Program-made: the position numbers and the translations under genes
Part shown: piece by piece, positions 21,318 through 30,611 of the stretch
Layout: every line of letters starts with the position of its first letter
Numbering within the stretch: position 1 is the stretch's first letter
The notes under the pieces: generated by a model
Told to the model about the DNA's origin: nothing
The model's database searches: none
Seen by the model: only the letters and a program-made list of their open reading frames with translations
From: Dactylis glomerata
Taxonomy: Eukaryota; Streptophyta; Magnoliopsida; Poales; Poaceae
DNA: 64,000 nt
Assembly: GCA_007115705.1 (NCBI GenBank)
Contig: QXEO01000239.1
Span: 2,812,830 to 2,876,829 of the forward strand
Direction of reading: 5' to 3'

Positions 21318-21651
21318 TGACGAGGGTTAACTCGACAAATGTCCTAAATGAAGGACTTAGGATCGGGGAAATAGGGCGTTGGATGAACTCGAAGGTAAAA
21401 TCAGTCAAACAAGGTGGCTATCGAAAGTAAACGTGCGTGTAAACCTGGCTTGCTTTCAATCTATCTCTCACCGTCCCCTCCTGGCCCCTATATATAGGTG
21501 GCCAAGTCTCAGGGATCAGGAGGGATCCGACATAGATTACAATAGCGACATACGACATGAACTCGTATTTCGACTAGTATTACAATTGGGCCTAGCTTAA
21601 CGGGACTTAGGGGTAGCTAACTAACGGGCTCTATTATCTATACCCTTGTCA
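21318..21651 (-). repeat. Element C 3' LTR
   Basis: Left LTR, which is the 3' LTR for this minus-strand element. The polypurine tract (minus strand CTCGGGGGCTAC) lies directly inside at 21652-21663. A palindromic TATATATA lies near 21490. Confidence 0.8.
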
Positions 21652-22934
21652 GTAGCCCCCGAGATTCTACCAGAATTTTAAGATTCGGGTTGAATCTCAG
21701 ATCTTCACATCTTCGACTTGATCAATTTCTTTGACTTCTTCTTTCAAATCTTCGAATCGGTCTTTTGACTTAACTTTTTACTATGACACCTCACAAGGGG
21801 TTTTGATGAACAAGCCTGGCAACTCTGACGGATCAAGAGGCCAGTTAACTGTCGGAACAGATACTTGTCACCTACTTCAAATTCAATCCCCTTGGACTTG
21901 AATTCGGGAAACCGGTCAAACCCATTCTTTTGCCGCATTTAGGACTTACAAAAAATGAATCCCAGTGGTTCTCAGGGTACCCAGTGCGTCCACCAGGATT
22001 TTCTTTGCGTCGTAGACACGGATAAGTACCAGCAGAGTGCATCCATATGCGTATACCGGGCCACACAGGACGGATCCTGGGGTCTTACCTTCGCGATATA
22101 TTTCAACCACGACATTCGAATTCCGTCGCGATGACGCAACTCGAGAATCATATGTCGTAGCCTTGTTTGACTGTTCTAACGTGTCAAATATTCGGGTTAT
22201 TCCACCTTAATTGATAAAACTCCCTCCCGATGGTAGTAGTGATATTTTCAAAGTCGCCCTTGCGTCTTTTCCTTCATTATTAATCATAAATCATCGTCGG
22301 GTGCGCGCCCAGCGCTCCCGATGGGAGTAGCCCCGAGGCTATAGCCGAAAAAATTTATTTCGAGTATAGGCTCATAGACATTGTGCCTTCTTTCATGTCA
22401 TGAATTCATAACTTGACTCAATAATATCGTCGGGTGCGCGCTCAGCGCTCCCGATGGTAGTAGCCCCCGAGGCTATAGTTGAATATTTTCGAGTATAGAC
22501 TTAAAGAATGATTGCTTCTCTACTGGACTCAATTTTTCGTCGACTTCCTTGATCATCTCTTATACAGATACGTCATATCGAACCTTCTTCACAATGTTTG
22601 CCTGACTAGTGTCCACCTCTGTCATAGTCCTCACTTCCCGTTACTCGCACATTTGTGACGTCATTAGTATAATTAATTTGTTTGTAATTATTTCTTGATG
22701 CTGACCGTTACCCATGGGCAGCACGGTAATTTCGCAATATCCCTGCCCGTTAGTGGGCTGCCGTTTCCGCTCCTTGCGCCACGTCTCAGCCCACGTTTCT
22801 TCCGTGGGAAGCTACATAAGGGGGATAGTGGGGAATTTTACTGTTTACCAGCTCCTTGCTTCCGCCGCCGCCACCATTGTTGCACACCTTGCGTCCCTTC
22901 GAGCTTCTGCATAGCCCCCGTGTGCAATCCTTAG
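21652..22934. mobile_element. Element C region between 3' LTR and antisense gene
   Basis: No ORF of note. It contains the polypurine tract and two repeats of a ~138-bp block beginning TCGTCGGGTGCGCGC at about 22293 and 22428, each with GTAGCCCC(C)GAGGCTATAG that resembles the polypurine tract. The last ~130 bp are GC-rich with CCGCCGCCGCCA and a weak TACATAAGG box near 22812, and may be the promoter and leader of the antisense gene on the plus strand. Confidence 0.55.
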
Positions 22935-25682
22935 ATGCGCGTGAAGCATCTTGCACAGAAGAACAAGATGGGCAAGAACATCGCTGCGAACTCCGCGACC
23001 AGCTGGGTACCATCTATTTTCAAACAGAAAGATCTGGAGAAAGCTCAAGCCAATGGCCTCATCTCTGCCGACGATCAGGTCATTTTCCCTACCACTGAGC
23101 GCATCCCCAAGCCCCCGAGCGGCTTTTGGGTGATGTTTTTTGATTTTTTCTTGCGCGGTCTATCTCTCCCTGCCCACGAGTTCCTTCATGGGCTTCTTTT
23201 CGTCTACGGTGTGTAGCTTCACCAGCTCACACCAAACTCTCTTCTCCACATTGCCTGCTTTATTACCCTCTGTGAATCGTTTCTGGGGATCGAACCCCAC
23301 TTTCTCCTTTGGAAATTCCTCTTTCGGCTCCGTCCCAGTGTGGCTTTATCAAAGAAACCTGAACTGGGCAGAGCTGTCATCTCTATTCGTGCTGAATCGC
23401 AATATTTGGAGTTTTCCATGGCGGCCTCAGTACAAGGTTGGAGGAAAAAATGGTTTTATATCAAAGACCGGAAAGTTGCTTCCTCTGATCAATACGGCAT
23501 TGCCCCTTTCGATGCCTCCAAGGAAGTGAAGAAATTGACCTCGTGGGATTTGCCTCCCACGGAAGCTGAGATGGAGGAAATCAAGCCACTTCTAGCCCGC
23601 ATCCAAGAGCTGAAGAGCGGTAGAGGAGGCGCACTGTCGGGTACACAACTTATGGCGTTTTTTCTGCAACGTCGAGTTCAACCTCTGCAGCATCGCCTTT
23701 CCAAACTATGGACATTTTCCGGCTTGGGAGATTCTTCTCGAGTATCTGAAGATCTTATAGAAAAGAAAGATCTCGACAAGCGAGTGAGAGCTCTTACCAC
23801 TCTCACTAAGGATCATGAAGTTGCAGAGTTAGCTGCTAGTTACTTCGATTGCCAGCATCCCTTGGCTGCGGTACGTTTTACTGTCTTTATTCGCCTTAAC
23901 TTTCTCTTATCGTTGTTTGTCTTGTAACTCTCGGCTTGTTTTCCTTTCAGGATCATCGATTTCTTGTGTCTCGCCCTCCTCTCCCAGAGGGAGGGGACAT
24001 TCAAAATGTTCCTGTCTCTGCTGCCTCCGAAGCCCCCGAGGTTGAGGACAACCAAGATGGAGATGCAGGCGAAGATTCGCTGGAAGATACCAGCTCGACG
24101 ACGTCGCATCCCCCTGCGCTTTCTGAAGATCGTGGCATTGACAAGAAGAGGAAGCGGGTGACAGAGCTTCTCTCTTCAAGTACTTCGGCACACACGACTG
24201 TGATCGGGGAGACCCCCGCGCCAGAGGATGACGTAGAGCTTTTCGACCTCATGGACTCGTGAGTGTTCTGCTGCTTGTTTTCATATACTATCTATTTTTG
24301 TGTCGACTTCGACAAATGGCTTTTCCTTTTGCTTCCTTCTCAGTGATGAGGAGAACGTGAAGAGATTTGCTGCTGCCGCCCCTGCCACTGATACTCCTGC
24401 TATCGACGAGCCACCTTCACAGGAGGCCGATCTGGCGGTGAAATCTCCCAAAGCCCCAAGGGCTCCTATTAAGAAGGTCGTCGCTACTCGCGGTTCTACA
24501 CGGGCGAAGAAGTCGACAAACGCCGGCGCTTCTCTTGAGGCCCATCGGTCCACAAGCTCCTCCGACGATGTGTGTGTTGCTACTGGCCTGTTTGCTTCTA
24601 TTTTTGCGTGACTTTCATACTCACGTATTATTCCTAGACAGAACTTGATGAAGAAGTTTGTCACCTTGGGTAATGAATGTGTCGGGTACCTGAAGGCTAC
24701 TAGGGCCTCCGAGGGTAATTTTCTTTCCTATACTTTGCTTGTCTTGAATGCCTTTCTTTGCTTCTTTACTTGACTTCTCTTTCCTCTTTTGTTGAACTGC
24801 AGATGCCTTGGCGACGGCTAATGCTCACATTTCGTCGCTGGAAGCTAAGCTCGAAGCTTCCAGAAAAGCTTTTGATGCCGCCACTGCTGCCAAGGTCAAT
24901 GCTGAGAAGTCTACTAAATCTGCACTGGCTAAGGCGAAGAAAGCAGAAAAGGCCCTTTCTGATGCTAACAAGGAGCACCTCCAGCGGGAACAGGTCGTGG
25001 CTGAGCGGCTGAATAAGATGTCTGCTGTTGCTGGAGGTACTTGCTATGCCGTTCTTTTCTTTTGTTGAGTTGCTCACTCTCTATGCTTGCTGATGCGTTC
25101 CTTTTCTGTTGTCTTTGTTTCCTTGGTTTTGCAGAACATATTGGGGTGTCTGCGTCATCTTTGCAACCAGATGATGATCCTCTCATGGCCACAGTTAGCT
25201 TGCTGGAAGCGAACTAGATATCTGTCCAGGAGATCTTCGAGTTGGTTAACCGCGTGCTTACATGGATTTTCATCGGCTTGTGGCCCAAGCAAAGAGCGGA
25301 GGTGCCAGATAATGATTTGAAGAAACTCGCCAAGGCCTTCGACACTCCTGACGACCCCATCCTTCTTATGAAGGGCCTCTCCTTGAAGCGAGGTGCCGAG
25401 GGGGCCATTGCGCTTTCATATGCGCACGGCGAGGAGATCAACTGGGAGAAAGTGAGCTCTTCCCACGGTCGACCCCTTTCGGAGCTGAAGGCTTTCTTTG
25501 AGAAGGCGAAAAGATATGCGCCGGGCATCGTATCGATGATTTCTCCTTCTGCGGCTTCTGCGACCTCTGCTACGCCGGTTTCTTCGACTCCGGCGACAAG
25601 TGGATCCGTGCCTCCTCCCAATGCTGGTGCTACCTCTGCCACACCTTCTTCCGCTGCGGACCCTGAGGCCGAGGTGGCGTAG
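22935..25682 (+). pseudogene. Element C antisense gene, six exons, two internal stops
   Basis: Homologue of the antisense gene of element D, read on the strand opposite to C gag. Exons inferred from GT-AG sites and matching phase: 22935-23870, 23951-24258, 24344-24569, 24642-24714, 24803-25036 and 25135-25682 (775 codons including stops). MGKNIAANS at 22971 is an alternative start. Exon 1 has the family block FFLQRRVQPLQHR..SGLGDSSR, matching FISRRVSPLQRR..SGPMDPTR in D. Exon 5 is a coiled coil. In-frame TAG codons at 23214-23216 and 25215-25217 break it. The family resembles Pfam 'putative gypsy type transposon' (PF04195, from memory); molecular function unknown. Confidence 0.7.
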
Positions 25683-25854
25683 CCTTAGACTTCCTTTGTA
25701 GTCGTAGTTTATTCTAATGTAATGAATTTTTAGTCGTATGTAGCCCGAGAACTTGTCAGAGGGCTTGTGCTTTTGTAAATATTCTCCTGTTGTGAAATGT
25801 CCTGTTTGATTTAGTTTCTGAGGTGCTTCTTTTTCCCTTTCTTTTGGCTTCCAG

Positions 25855-26103
25855 CCTATTCATACTGGTGGGTCATCGGGTCGCGATCGAGCTACGTCTC
25901 CTGTCAACGTTTTTGACTCCGGAGCTTCATCGCCTCCTCGCCCTTCTTGTTGATGTACTGAGTATTCCTCAAGGATTTCGGACCTGGAGAGCCGCTTGTC
26001 TTTGGCAAAGCGCCAAGCACAGATGGCTATGGATAAAGCCAGCAAATCTTGCGGTTTTATGAAACATATATCCATACTCGAGGATAAGGTGTCAGGTCTG
26101 ACG
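25855..26103 (+). pseudogene. Second antisense ORF of element C, 5' part, cut by D
   Basis: After a CTTCCAG acceptor-like site the plus strand reads GGSSGRDRATSPVNVF, then a TGA near 25949, then a coiled-coil stretch (SDLESRLSLAKRQAQMAMDK) up to the D insertion site. The frame continues exactly across the D target site at 41279, with GCTAG counted once. Confidence 0.5.
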
Positions 26104-26108
26104 GCTAG
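26104..26108. other. Target-site duplication of element D, left copy (GCTAG)
   Basis: GCTAG here and at 41274-41278 flank D. Removing D and one copy restores the open frame of the element C ORF. Confidence 0.95.
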
Positions 26109-27052
26109 TGTCGGGGGGATGACCCCCGGTAGGGTCAAGAGACTAGAAAGACTCAAGGTCTATGATTGACTTATGCCGGGTTATCACGGAAAGGGCCTAG
26201 CCGGAATATAGGAGCATCGGCCAGGCCGGCATATATGTATATCCCGGCTGGTGTCTGGATATGCCGGTATAGCCGGAATACTGATATATGTGTGCCGGCA
26301 TATACTCAGATATGCCGGCTTAACCATCTTGTGTGTTGTGCAGGAGCAGGGGAGGCCGGATTACCCGACCCTCGTAGGTCGTTGGTCCGGCATATATGTC
26401 CTGGGTATGGCCAACGGTCATATCCGGGATACTTAAGTCAACCAAGGTGTCATTTCCCTACAATCAAGGAAGAAAACATCCAAGCATGGTAGCAGAGTAA
26501 GATGGCAGGGTGCACAGTGGAGGTTACCTACCCTCACTGTGCACAAGTACAAGCTTACCTCAGAATGGTAAGGCCACAGTTCAAGAGGTACAAGGTACAG
26601 GGATATGGCGTCCCATCGAGAGCAATCAGGGAGGAAGTCAAGGGTCTCTGCCATCGCCACCAGCTCCTGTTTGGAGTGTAGCCCTTGTCTTGTGGTCTTG
26701 TATGACCGTTGTAACCCTGGCCACCACTATATAAGGAGGCATAGGGAGCCCTGGTAAAGGGTTGGCCGTTGGACGTTGGTTGATCTCTCCTTACTCTCTC
26801 ACTTCATAGTTCATCTTCCTTCTCTAGCAGAGAGCTTGGAAGCACCATTGTTGTGTACTACATCGATCCATATATACAATCAGTAGAGCAGGAGTAGGGG
26901 TGTTATCTCCTTACGAGAGCCCCGAACCTGGGTAGATCAGTGTCTCTTTCTGTCGTGCTTTTTAGTGCGTTCCCCTCTCCCGAATCCTCCAGCATCTAGT
27001 TCGGCCCCCATTTAAGCCATCCTATGGCATATGTTGTTTCACCACGACGACA
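26109..27052 (+). repeat. Element D 5' LTR (944 bp)
   Basis: Starts TGTCGGGGGGATGACCCCC, itself a short hairpin, and ends CACCACGACGACA. The first 350 bp are packed with GCCGG and CCGGCATAT motifs. TATATAAGG at 26728-26736 gives a likely start of transcription about 30 bp downstream. Confidence 0.9.
26728..26736 (+). promoter_or_regulatory. Element D 5' LTR TATA box
   Basis: TATATAAGG, 316 bp before the LTR end. The same box is in the 3' LTR at about 40949-40957. Confidence 0.6.
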
Positions 27053-27053
27053 T

Positions 27054-27071
27054 TTGGCGCCCACCGTGGGG
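27054..27071 (+). other. Element D primer binding site
   Basis: TTGGCGCCCACCGTGGGG starts two bases after the LTR. This form is common in grass Ty3 elements of the Tat group. Confidence 0.7.
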
Positions 27072-27083
27072 CATCAGATCGAT

Positions 27084-30000
27084 ATGCTGGGCGGAGTGTT
27101 CATTCGGACGGGGTCTGTGATAGCAGCTTCGGGAGTGCGCGTGGTCTCTGGCCTCGTCCAGAGGCTAGGCTCGCTCAGTTTCGTCAGTGACAACGCCGGT
27201 TGTCTCGGTGGCCGGCCGTTCCCCAGGGATGGCCGGATTATGTCTTTCGGTTCCCACGAGGTGTACGTGGGGACTGAGAGAATTTGCAGGAAGGAGGTGC
27301 TGGTGGCGTCGGATCCTCCGTCACATCGGCTGGCTCACGCTGGGCGTAGCGCTCGCTCAGTAGAGTCGGCTGAGGTGATGATGGCCGGCACATCCGTGCC
27401 GCCGGCGGAAGATGCCAGCAAAGCAGCAGCGGTCGGAGCTTCTCCTCCGGAGCCGCCGAAGGTCAAGAGGTCGGCGCGTCCTCCGTTGGAGCGTGCGGAG
27501 AACCTGGCCGGCACTTCCGGTGTGCCGGCTAGGGGCGAGGTTCTTCTTCCCATCATCGACCGGCTTCTCGAGCCGGTGCGATCCGGCGTTGATCTGGAGC
27601 AGACAAGGGAGGTCCTGGAGGGATCTCGTCAGGCCCTCGTCGACGAGGCCCTGGCCATGAACCAGGAGCGCGAACGGTTTAACCGGCAACTCCGTGAGTA
27701 TGAAGCAGCCCATGGTTTTACTCCTGTAGTAACCCGGCCTAGCCGGATAGAAGAGGTTAAAACTAGAGGCAGAAATCTTAATGCTGAGATAGGAAAAGGT
27801 GCTAGAGATAAGAGTCATACGGCAACTAGTACTGTGCCTAAGGTAGTCTATAGTTCGCCAGTAAAAAACCTTAGAGCAGCGGCCGAGGTAGCTAAGGATT
27901 TATCTTGTTTATCCGGCGAAGCACTGCGTGAGCAGCAAGCCCGGCTAAACCAACTTTTGTCTGAAGCTACTAAGCAGCAGGAGGCCTTTAAGAGGGCAAA
28001 CCCAGGTGCCGGGACATCCCAGTACATTGTGTCGGCGGGAGGTGCCGGTGCGAGGTCGAGGGGCCAAGCCTCGTCCCCGCATCCCAGCGCCCGGCGTGCC
28101 GGAAGTGTGACCTCTGGCCGCCGGGACAAGCAGATCCAGGTGTACGATCCGGCTGCCGCAGGAAAGCAGGCGGTGGTGCAGAAGAGTGTCGGCCAGGCTG
28201 ACAAGTATGTCGGCCAGGCTGACAAATATGTCGGCAGCAAGAAGCCCGGCCAGAGTATGCCGGCCGGGCATGAAGCAGCAGCGGCCGTTGGTGGCCGGAG
28301 TAACAGTGCAGTCCGGCGTCAGCAACAGGGCGCCGGAGGTGCAGCGCAGCAGCAGGGTGCAGGCCATCCGGGACACCGAGAGGATGACGGCAATTCCGCC
28401 CTTGCCAGGGCGGGATATCAGCAGCAGAATCAGCAAGGCCGGCATAGTGAGCAGCATCAGCCGGAGCAGCAGCAGCAGATGATCGCAGGCCCAATAGCAT
28501 CCCGGCTTGGACCTCGGTCCTTGGAAGCCAATGATGCACGTTTCAAGCTGGACAAGCTCCACCAATCAGAGTTGGTGGAGAGACAAGGAGCTCCGGGCCC
28601 TATGTGTTTCGGACCCCGGATTATGGGGGAGCCGGTGCCTTACTACTTCCAGCTCGCGCGTGGCGCGAGGACATATAATGGAAGTACGAAGCCGGAAGAT
28701 TGGTTGGAGGATTACTCCACAGCGGTGAACATCGCCGGAGGCAACCTCAGATGGGCGGTACGATATGTGCCGCAGATGTTGGAAGGTCCAGCCAGGATAT
28801 GGCTGAATAATTTGCCGGCCGGGAGTATCAACGGCTGGATTGATTTTGAAGAGCAGTTTGTGTCGAACTTTACCAGTACATACAAGAGGCCCAACCGTCC
28901 GCAGCAGCTGGCTAACTGCCGGCAAGGAGTGAATGAGACTGACCGTGACTATCTGACCAGGTGGTGCACGTTGCGCAATTCCTGCGAAGGAATCAATGAG
29001 CAGCAGGCCATCATGTGGTTCGCTCATGGTTGCCAACATGGCACCATGCTGTGGCAAAAGCTTCAGAGGCAAATGCCGGCCACGCTGGCCGAAACAATCA
29101 AGATCGCTGATAGTTATGCTCTGGGAGATCCCAAGCAGCCCAGTCTCGATTCACAAGGACAGGGGCAAACCCAGGGGAACACCAGCAATGCCGGGAGATC
29201 AGGGCAGTTCTATCGCCCGGATAACCGGAATAAGAGGAGAGATGAGCGGCCGGATTATCGGTATGGCTCAGCACAAGTTGCAGCTGTGGAGGAAGAGCAA
29301 GGGGGCGCCGGCAGTAGCCAGCGTCCGAGATATGAGAACTATCAGCAGCCTCAGCAGCAGCCGCTGCAGCAAGCACAGCCGTTCCAGAAGAAGAATGTCT
29401 GGACCAACAAGAATGCCGGCGGAGCCGCCGGCCAGAAGAAGCAGTGGCCGAAGTATACTGTGGGTCTTGCCATGGACAAGCCTTGTGTGTTTCACACATT
29501 CCAGCCGGGAAAGCCGGCAAACCATTTGACAAGGAATTGTTCGTGGCTGGACGACATATTGGCAGGTCGTGCAGGTCCCTGGGGACCGGCTAGACCCTCT
29601 GTCCCGGCAGCTCCATCGCCGTTGACAGGTGCCAATACAATTGCAGTCCCACCTAGGCCGGGTAATCCTGGGAATCAGAGCAACGCCGGAAATGCCGGCG
29701 TAAATCAAGTTGACCAGAGCTATAATCCGGAATATAACGCCGGAGGCCCAGGAGCGGGCCGGAATGAGTACAAGGAGTATGATCAGAGCTATATGGTCTT
29801 TGAGACCGAGAGAACAGACAAGCAGAGCTTGTACCGCCGGAGTCTGGAGGTGAATGCCGTTATGTCGGCTGTGCCAAAGCTGATGTACTGGTCTGACCAG
29901 GCTGTTGGTTGGGACAGGACAGATCATCCCCGGATCATGCCAAATCCCGGCGGATATGCTTTGGTGATGGATCCGACATTCGTCGGGCCGGCTAATAACG

Positions 30001-30611
30001 TAAGATTCAGCAAGGTCCTCATTGATAATGGAAGCAGCATCAACATCATGTATCGAGATACGATGGAGAAGCTGGGAATCAAGGAAAATATGCTGGAGCC
30101 GAGCAAGACCACGTTCCACGGCATTGTGTCGGGACTTTCGTGTGCGCCGATGGGCAAGATCCGGATGGATGTCATGTTTGGCAGCCGGGATAACTGCAGG
30201 GTGGAGAACCTCATGTTCGAGGTGGTTGATCTGGAGAGCCCCTACCATGCTTTGCTGGGTAGACCGGCACTGGCAAAATTCATGGCCTCTACGCATGTGG
30301 CGTATCTGAAGATGAAGATGCCGGGACCCAAAGGAGTGATCACCATCATTGGTGATTACAAGCGCTCGATGGCATGTGCCACCGCCGGATCCAATCTGGC
30401 CGAGACTCTGATCATCGCAGAGGAGAGGAAGAGGCTCAAACGAGCAGTAGAGATTGCTGAGACAGTCGTGGCCGGCAAATATATGCCGGGCATGGCAAAT
30501 CCCGGTGGCAGTGCTGCTTTTCAAGCAGGCAAGGAGGTAAAAAAGGTGCCTCTGGATGAAGCTTTTCCGGAGCGTCATGCCCTGGTTGGGACAAGTCTGG
30601 ATCCCAAATAG
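27084..30611 (+). CDS. gag: Element D gag-protease
   Basis: The frame is open from 27024, but that ATG lies in the LTR. 27084 is the first ATG after the primer binding site, and 27378 (MMAGTSVPPAED) is another plausible start. The N-terminal half is low complexity with Q-rich stretches. The gag domain lies at about 28600-29130 (PEDWLEDYSTAV, ARIWLNNLP, WIDFEEQFVSNF). A zinc-knuckle-like C-x2-H...H-x4-C block lies near 29480-29545. Aspartic protease has LIDNGSSIN with the catalytic Asp codon at 30024-30026 and YHALLGRPALAKF. It ends at TAG 30609-30611 in the same frame as pol, with no frameshift. Confidence 0.85.
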   Translation: MLGGVFIRTGSVIAASGVRVVSGLVQRLGSLSFVSDNAGCLGGRPFPRDGRIMSFGSHEVYVGTERICRKEVLVASDPPSHRLAHAGRSARSVESAEVMMAGTSVPPAEDASKAAAVGASPPEPPKVKRSARPPLERAENLAGTSGVPARGEVLLPIIDRLLEPVRSGVDLEQTREVLEGSRQALVDEALAMNQERERFNRQLREYEAAHGFTPVVTRPSRIEEVKTRGRNLNAEIGKGARDKSHTATSTVPKVVYSSPVKNLRAAAEVAKDLSCLSGEALREQQARLNQLLSEATKQQEAFKRANPGAGTSQYIVSAGGAGARSRGQASSPHPSARRAGSVTSGRRDKQIQVYDPAAAGKQAVVQKSVGQADKYVGQADKYVGSKKPGQSMPAGHEAAAAVGGRSNSAVRRQQQGAGGAAQQQGAGHPGHREDDGNSALARAGYQQQNQQGRHSEQHQPEQQQQMIAGPIASRLGPRSLEANDARFKLDKLHQSELVERQGAPGPMCFGPRIMGEPVPYYFQLARGARTYNGSTKPEDWLEDYSTAVNIAGGNLRWAVRYVPQMLEGPARIWLNNLPAGSINGWIDFEEQFVSNFTSTYKRPNRPQQLANCRQGVNETDRDYLTRWCTLRNSCEGINEQQAIMWFAHGCQHGTMLWQKLQRQMPATLAETIKIADSYALGDPKQPSLDSQGQGQTQGNTSNAGRSGQFYRPDNRNKRRDERPDYRYGSAQVAAVEEEQGGAGSSQRPRYENYQQPQQQPLQQAQPFQKKNVWTNKNAGGAAGQKKQWPKYTVGLAMDKPCVFHTFQPGKPANHLTRNCSWLDDILAGRAGPWGPARPSVPAAPSPLTGANTIAVPPRPGNPGNQSNAGNAGVNQVDQSYNPEYNAGGPGAGRNEYKEYDQSYMVFETERTDKQSLYRRSLEVNAVMSAVPKLMYWSDQAVGWDRTDHPRIMPNPGGYALVMDPTFVGPANNVRFSKVLIDNGSSINIMYRDTMEKLGIKENMLEPSKTTFHGIVSGLSCAPMGKIRMDVMFGSRDNCRVENLMFEVVDLESPYHALLGRPALAKFMASTHVAYLKMKMPGPKGVITIIGDYKRSMACATAGSNLAETLIIAEERKRLKRAVEIAETVVAGKYMPGMANPGGSAAFQAGKEVKKVPLDEAFPERHALVGTSLDPK

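Noticed and set aside
28190..28250. Possible CRISPR-like or satellite array in D gag (repeated GTCGGCCAGGCTGACAA)
   Set aside because: Only two in-frame repeats coding QADKYVG within a low-complexity gag region; a plant retrotransposon context makes CRISPR irrelevant.
27945..28565. Long minus-strand ORFs opposite element D gag, also 29268-30578
   Set aside because: Shadows of the GC-rich gag frame. They lack splice logic or conserved motifs, unlike the antisense gene at 34749-39285.
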